Positions 59,939 through 64,000 of a stretch of 64,000 bases of DNA are shown piece after piece; the stretch's first letter is position 1, and every line of letters begins with the position of its first letter. The stretch is from Halobacteriales archaeon YIM A00013 (GTDB lineage Archaea > Halobacteriota > Halobacteria > Halobacteriales > Haloarculaceae), in the NCBI GenBank assembly GCA_025041195.1, contig JAKCFM010000001.1, positions 186,001 to 250,000 of the forward strand. Reading direction: 5' to 3'. The notes beneath the pieces are model-generated. The model worked only from the letters and a program-made list of their open reading frames with translations, was not told the origin of the DNA and made no database searches. The position numbers were made by a program, and so were the translations under genes.

Positions 59939-61966
59939 TTACTGCGGGCTTGGGCTGCTTGGGCCGGTTGCAGAGCCTGACTCAAGTGCCTGCCCGGTGA
60001 TCGATTTGAGGCGATCGACGAGCGAATCCTTCTCGGGCTCGCCAGCAAGCGCAATGTCAAGCACTTCGCTGATGTGCGTGACCGGAATGATCTCGATCTG
60101 ATCTTTGAACTCGTCTTCGATCATCACGTCCTGCTCGTTGGCAGCCGGAATGATCACCGTGGAAATGCCGGATTTTGCCGCCGCCTCGATCTTGTGCGTC
60201 ACGCCACCCACTGGCAGCACGTCGCCACGAACCGACAGCGATCCCGTCATTGCAACCGACTGATCCACAGGGATCTCCTCAAGCGCGCTGATAACGGCCG
60301 TTGCCATCGTCACGCTCGCTGAATCCCCGTCAACACCCTCGTAGGACTGGACGTACTGGATGTGCACGTCCTTCTTTGAGATGTCCTCGTCGGAGAACTT
60401 CTTGATGATCGCCGAGACGTTCTGGACCGCTTCCTGCGCAATCTCTTTGAGGTTACCAGTGGCGATCACTTCGCCAGGACCCTGTGATGGGGCGATCTCT
60501 GCCATCACTGGGAGCAGGATACCGGAGTCCTCACCCATCACGGCGAGCCCGTTCACACGGCCGCTCACGTCGCCCTGTGAGACCGTCATGTCGTAATCCT
60601 TGCGGCGATCGATGTAGTCGTCAGCGAGTTGCTGTTCGATCGACCGTGACCGACCTTTTGCCTGCAGGACGTGATCGCGAGTGGTGATCTCTTCGCCGCT
60701 TGCGCGGGCGATGTCGCCAGCCACACGGACCAGTCCACCGAGCGTCCGGAGCTCTAGCGTGAGGTGGCCTTTCCGACCGGCCTGACGGCGAGCCTCCAGC
60801 ACCATCTCTTTGGCCGCTTCGCGGCTGAAGTGTGGGAGTCGGCCGTCGCGCTGGACTTCCTGGGCGATGAACCGAACGTACTTCCGGCGCATCGATGGGG
60901 AGTCCTGAATGGTGTCGTCCATGTACACCTCATAGCCGTATCCCTTGATCCGGTTGCGCAGTGCCGGATGCATGTTCTCCATCGCATCCAGATTCCCGGC
61001 CGCAACCATAATGAAGTCAGTCGGAACGGCTTCGGTCTGCACCATCGCCCCCGAAGAGCGCTCGGACTGACCAGTAATCGAGAACTCACCCTCCTGAATC
61101 GCCGTCATCAGCTTTTGCTGTGAGCGAATGTCGAGGGTGTTGATCTCGTCGACGAACAGAACGCCTTTGTTGGATTTATGAATCGCTCCCGGTTCGACAC
61201 GATCGTGGCTAGGCGTCTCCATGCCGCCCGACTGGAACGGATCGTGTCGAACGTCGCCGAGCAGTGCACCAGCGTGGGCGCCAGTGGCGTCCTCGAACGG
61301 TGCCGTCTGCTTGTCTGCGTTGTTCACCAGGAGGTTCGGAATCACCGCCTCATTCCCGCGGTTGGTGTAGCGGAAGAAGATATAGACCGCTATAGCCGCG
61401 ATGACGCCGAGCAGAACCTGTCCACGAATGATCGCAAAGCCAAGCACCACGATAACCAGAATCCACATCAAAAACGACCGCATCTGGTTGTGTTTTCTGG
61501 CCTCTTCTTTGTGGGCGTCGATGATCTGCTCTCCTTTGCCCGCAGGAACCGTCCGGATTTTCGGCTCGTTGCCGTCGTCCGGATTGTGATACACGAGGAT
61601 GTCTTGAAGCTCTTCCCGCGGCAGCAGCTGACTCATCGCCTTTGCGAGCATCGACTTACCCGTCCCGGGCGAGCCGATCATCATCACGTGGCGACGCTGC
61701 TTGGCTGCTTTCAAGACGATATCGCGGGCGCGATCCTGGCCGATAACCTGATCGACGAGTCGGTCTGGAACCTCAATGTCGGCGGTCGTTTCGATGGTTA
61801 ATCCACCGAGAAGATCCTCCGTCGACCCCTCATCGATCTGATCGTCGTCGATCTGCTCCTGACCGAGTTCCTTTACCACCTCGGCGGAGCTGTCTCCCGA
61901 TGGAGACAGCCTCTCGTCTGTCTCCTGTTGTTCCGGGAGCGCCTCATCTTGATTGTTGTCGCTCAT
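59939..61966 (-). CDS. lonB: Membrane-anchored ATP-dependent protease LonB
   Basis: A 675-residue archaeal LonB. The AAA+ module has Walker A GSPGTGKSM with Lys104; an insert at about residues 165-205 carries two transmembrane helices (MRSFLMWILVIVVLGFAII, then LLGVIAAIAVYIFF), which anchor it to the membrane; Walker B is VLFVDEINTL. The protease domain has Ser549 in GDSASVTMA and Lys592 in THKIEAAAK, the catalytic dyad. An acidic disordered N-terminus and an S/P-rich C-terminus are extra. It degrades damaged and regulatory membrane proteins, and in Haloferax controls carotenoid levels. A TATA-like GTATATC lies upstream. Confidence 0.97.
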   Translation of the reverse strand: MSDNNQDEALPEQQETDERLSPSGDSSAEVVKELGQEQIDDDQIDEGSTEDLLGGLTIETTADIEVPDRLVDQVIGQDRARDIVLKAAKQRRHVMMIGSPGTGKSMLAKAMSQLLPREELQDILVYHNPDDGNEPKIRTVPAGKGEQIIDAHKEEARKHNQMRSFLMWILVIVVLGFAIIRGQVLLGVIAAIAVYIFFRYTNRGNEAVIPNLLVNNADKQTAPFEDATGAHAGALLGDVRHDPFQSGGMETPSHDRVEPGAIHKSNKGVLFVDEINTLDIRSQQKLMTAIQEGEFSITGQSERSSGAMVQTEAVPTDFIMVAAGNLDAMENMHPALRNRIKGYGYEVYMDDTIQDSPSMRRKYVRFIAQEVQRDGRLPHFSREAAKEMVLEARRQAGRKGHLTLELRTLGGLVRVAGDIARASGEEITTRDHVLQAKGRSRSIEQQLADDYIDRRKDYDMTVSQGDVSGRVNGLAVMGEDSGILLPVMAEIAPSQGPGEVIATGNLKEIAQEAVQNVSAIIKKFSDEDISKKDVHIQYVQSYEGVDGDSASVTMATAVISALEEIPVDQSVAMTGSLSVRGDVLPVGGVTHKIEAAAKSGISTVIIPAANEQDVMIEDEFKDQIEIIPVTHISEVLDIALAGEPEKDSLVDRLKSITGQALESGSATGPSSPSPQ

Positions 61967-62130
61967 AGAACCGTGCTCTCAACGTATACGACGAGATGTT
62001 TACTGATATACTTTCTCCCCTTGGGACGGAACCCTCAGTAAAAAATCGCCAGCAAGCAGCTGTTATGACAGTAATTATATCTGAACGTGCGGATCACTGT
62101 TCTTAATAAGGAACCGGCGAAGATCTATGC

Positions 62131-62646
62131 ATGCGTGGATTCTTCATCGGACGGTTCCAGCCGTTTCACGCTGGCCATCAGTCGCTCGTCGAAACGATAG
62201 CGACGGAGGTGGACGAACTGGTGCTGGGCATCGGGAGCGCTGACCAGTCACACACGCGTCACGATCCGTTCACCCCGGGTGAGCGGATCATGATGATCAC
62301 CAAATCACTCGAACCACTCGATTTGACGACATATGCTGTGCCGATAGAGGATTTAAATCGGAATGCGGTGTGGGTGAGTCACGTCCAGAGCATGACGCCT
62401 GAGTTTGACGTAGCCTACTCAAACAATCCACTGGTGGTGCGACTGTTCAAAGAGGCTGGCGTCGAGGTCCGCTCGACGCCGATGATTCGCCGTGAGAAGT
62501 TCGAGGGATCGGCCGTTCGTGAGCGGATGAGTCGCGGTGAACGCTGGGAGCATCTCGTTCCGGATCCAGCGGTTGGTGTCATCGAAGAGATCGGTGGCGT
62601 CGAACGGCTCCAGCAGGTGAGCGACTCCGATTCGAACGGCCGATGA
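62131..62646 (+). CDS. nadM: Nicotinamide-nucleotide adenylyltransferase
   Basis: A 171-residue archaeal NMN adenylyltransferase forming NAD from NMN and ATP. GFFIGRFQPFHAGHQ carries the nucleotidylyl-transferase HxGH-type motif; SADQSHTRHDPFTPGER and the late RREKFEGSAVRERM with the ISSTxxR-like motif are also present. TTCTTAATAA (62101-62110) is a TATA-like box about 30 bases upstream. The next gene overlaps it by four bases and is cotranscribed. Confidence 0.96.
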   Translation: MRGFFIGRFQPFHAGHQSLVETIATEVDELVLGIGSADQSHTRHDPFTPGERIMMITKSLEPLDLTTYAVPIEDLNRNAVWVSHVQSMTPEFDVAYSNNPLVVRLFKEAGVEVRSTPMIRREKFEGSAVRERMSRGERWEHLVPDPAVGVIEEIGGVERLQQVSDSDSNGR

Positions 62647-63404
62647 TCACGCTCGCCTCGGATTTTGGTGCCCGGTATCCGGCGGCAATGCGTGGGGTGA
62701 TCGCACGGATGACAACGAGTCGAATCATCGATATAACGCACGATTTCCCCCGACAGGACGTTCGCACGGCGGCGTTCTGGCTCAAGCAGCTGCTCGTGAC
62801 GTTTCCGCCGTCGGTTCATTGCGCGGTTGTCGATCCCGGTGTTGGAACGGATCGAGCGGCGCTGGTGATCCGGGCCGGTGAGCACGCGCTCGTCGGGCCG
62901 GACAACGGACTGTTGCTTCCAGCGGCGCGAGCGCTCGGGGATACGATCGAGCCGTTCAAATGGGCGATTGAGGACCCAGACAGCGCAACCTTCCACGGAA
63001 GAGACGTGTTCGCGCCGGCTGCAGCACGCATCGATACCGTTGGTGTTTCCGCGATCGAGGAACTCGAACCGGTCAGCCCAGTCGATTCAGTCGTCGACTA
63101 TCAGTTTCCCGAACCGACGATCGATGACGGCCGAGCCAGCGGTGAGATCCTCATCGTGGACCGTTTTGGCAACGCCGTGACGAACGTTTCTGGGGAGACC
63201 GTTCCGATCGCTCCCGGGAGTTCGCTCCGGGTGAACGACCAGTCCGTGCCGTTCGAACGGTCATACGCACACTGTCCGCGAGAAACGTCGCTAGTGACGG
63301 TTGGAAGTCATGGCAACCTCGAACTCGCGGTGAATCAGGGGCGCGGAGACGAGGCGTTCGGCGTCGAACCGACGACGCCGGTCACAATAGAGTGGACCGC
63401 GTAA
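62643..63404 (+). CDS. SAM hydrolase / SAM hydroxide adenosyltransferase family protein
   Basis: A 253-residue DUF62 family protein, hydrolysing S-adenosylmethionine to adenosine and methionine in archaea. The conserved start is ITLASDFGARYPAAMRGV, then ITHDFPRQDVRTAAFWL, AVVDPGVGTDR near residue 60 and LVGPDNGLLLPA; the FHGRDVFAPAAARI and VDRFGNAVTN blocks form the C-terminal barrel. Starts at the ATG inside the nadM stop (ATGA). Cotranscription with nadM is conserved in haloarchaea to my recollection and may link NAD and methionine metabolism. Confidence 0.92.
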   Translation: MITLASDFGARYPAAMRGVIARMTTSRIIDITHDFPRQDVRTAAFWLKQLLVTFPPSVHCAVVDPGVGTDRAALVIRAGEHALVGPDNGLLLPAARALGDTIEPFKWAIEDPDSATFHGRDVFAPAAARIDTVGVSAIEELEPVSPVDSVVDYQFPEPTIDDGRASGEILIVDRFGNAVTNVSGETVPIAPGSSLRVNDQSVPFERSYAHCPRETSLVTVGSHGNLELAVNQGRGDEAFGVEPTTPVTIEWTA

Positions 63405-63413
63405 TCGGCGTCG

Positions 63414-64000
63414 TTAGCTTGCCGAGATCACGTCGTCAATACGCGTGATCATCGTTGCGGCTTCGGTGGCGCTCTCGATCGCTTCGCGTTTGACGGCTGC
63501 TGGATCGAGCACGCCGGCCTCAAGCGGGTCAGTCACACGGCCATTCTGGCCCTCGACGATGATGCCAGCAATGCCGTTGCTGTCGTGGGTCGAGCGGAGT
63601 TCGACGAGCGCGTCGATCGGATCCATTCCGGCGTTCGTCGCGAGCGTCCGTGGGAGCACATCCAGGGCGTCGGCGAACGCCTCGACGGCGAGCTGTTTCC
63701 GACCGGTAACTGAGGCTGCTTCCTGACGAATCGCGTCGGCGATGGCGATCTCGATCGCACCGGCACCGGCGACGACACCGCCATTCTCGATAGCGGCAGT
63801 GACGACATCGAGGCCGTCGTTGAGTGCGCGCTCAAGTTCGTCAGTGAAGTGGTCCGTACCACCACGGACGAAGACAGTCACTGCCTCGGCGTTGGAACCG
63901 CCCTCGATGAACGCGAGTTCGTCTTCGCCAAACTTCTCGACGCGGACACGGTCTGCGCTGCCGAAGTCGTCGGCTTCGAGATCGTCGATCGTCCCGACGA
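63414..64000 (-). CDS. Thermosome (group II chaperonin) subunit, C-terminal part
   Basis: The C-terminal 195 codons or so of a group II chaperonin subunit; the 5' end is outside the window. TVFVRGGTDHFTDELERAL, GGVVAGAGAIEIAIADA and the equatorial block NAGMDPIDALVELR with GVLDPAAVKREAIESATEAATMI are all typical. The protein stops directly after ITRIDDVISAS, without the glycine/methionine-rich tail that ends many haloarchaeal thermosome subunits, as in the third subunit of Haloferax (Cct3). Folds proteins in an ATP-driven double ring. Convergent with the SAM hydrolase gene, nine bases apart. Confidence 0.95.
   Translation of the reverse strand, partial: VGTIDDLEADDFGSADRVRVEKFGEDELAFIEGGSNAEAVTVFVRGGTDHFTDELERALNDGLDVVTAAIENGGVVAGAGAIEIAIADAIRQEAASVTGRKQLAVEAFADALDVLPRTLATNAGMDPIDALVELRSTHDSNGIAGIIVEGQNGRVTDPLEAGVLDPAAVKREAIESATEAATMITRIDDVISAS

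Noticed and set aside
1-64000. tRNA, rRNA and CRISPR search by eye
   Set aside because: No cloverleaf-like TTCGA arm pairs in intergenic gaps, no rRNA-like stretch and no regularly spaced repeats were found.

Overview
The window comes from a halophilic archaeon (class Halobacteria). The evidence is the strongly acidic proteins, archaeal information-processing genes (TFB, Spt5, SecE, FtsZ1, SepF, thermosome, LonB, NreA, D-aminoacyl-tRNA deacylase, NadM), archaeal routes to aromatic compounds, moderately high G+C coding DNA, and promoters with a TATA-like element about 25-35 bases before the start codon. I cannot name the genus from the sequence alone. Gene density is high, genes are often joined by ATGA-type overlaps, and most of the window is chromosomal core. 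I see no rRNA, tRNA, CRISPR array or complete insertion sequence.

Layout. 1-0.8 kb: end of type II GAPDH. 0.8-5.8 kb: an A+T-rich accessory segment with three overlapping zinc-ribbon mini-genes (one frameshifted), a winged-helix regulator, a large Tat-signal protein of unknown family and a methyltransferase. 5.9-16 kb: Hsp20, M29 aminopeptidase, UbaA, B12-binding-like protein, SepF, several conserved haloarchaeal proteins, a YgfZ-type protein and endonuclease III. 16-22 kb: aromatic biosynthesis (3-dehydroquinate synthase II; operon trpC-trpB-trpA-ADH synthase) and an alkyltransferase homologue lacking its cysteine. 22-29 kb: small secreted protein, AN1-rhomboid, endonuclease V, SDR, ArsA/Get3 ATPase, CinA domain and membrane proteins. 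29-32.5 kb: ftsZ1-secE-spt5 and dtdA. 32.5-39 kb: cation exchanger, aroE, a repeat-containing HhH protein, pabB-pabA-pabC and a saccharopine-dehydrogenase-like enzyme. 39-49 kb: conserved haloarchaeal genes, NUDIX, MFS, aldo/keto reductase, an ArsR-type regulator pseudogene, an alkaline-phosphatase-superfamily enzyme and pyrophosphatase. 49-58 kb: PadR regulator, RNase HI, TFB, NreA, a second copy of the unknown Tat-signal family, PolX and Mut7-C protein. 58-64 kb: Tat-exported trypsin-like protease, CPBP membrane protease, LonB, NadM, SAM hydrolase family and thermosome end.

Functional themes. Genes for the chorismate-derived pathways sit in three nearby clusters: precursor and ring formation, tryptophan, and p-aminobenzoate. 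Cell division (FtsZ1, SepF), membrane protein quality control (LonB, CPBP protease, rhomboid, Get3-like ATPase, SecE) and DNA repair (endonucleases III and V, NreA, PolX) are also well represented.

The most unusual items are the two divergent copies of an unknown family of about 490 residues with twin-arginine starts (3510-4997 and 53214-54689), the zinc-ribbon trio with a one-base lesion in a C run, a PDHRV alkyltransferase homologue, a structured leader before a 73-residue secreted protein, and several clean palindromic operators.
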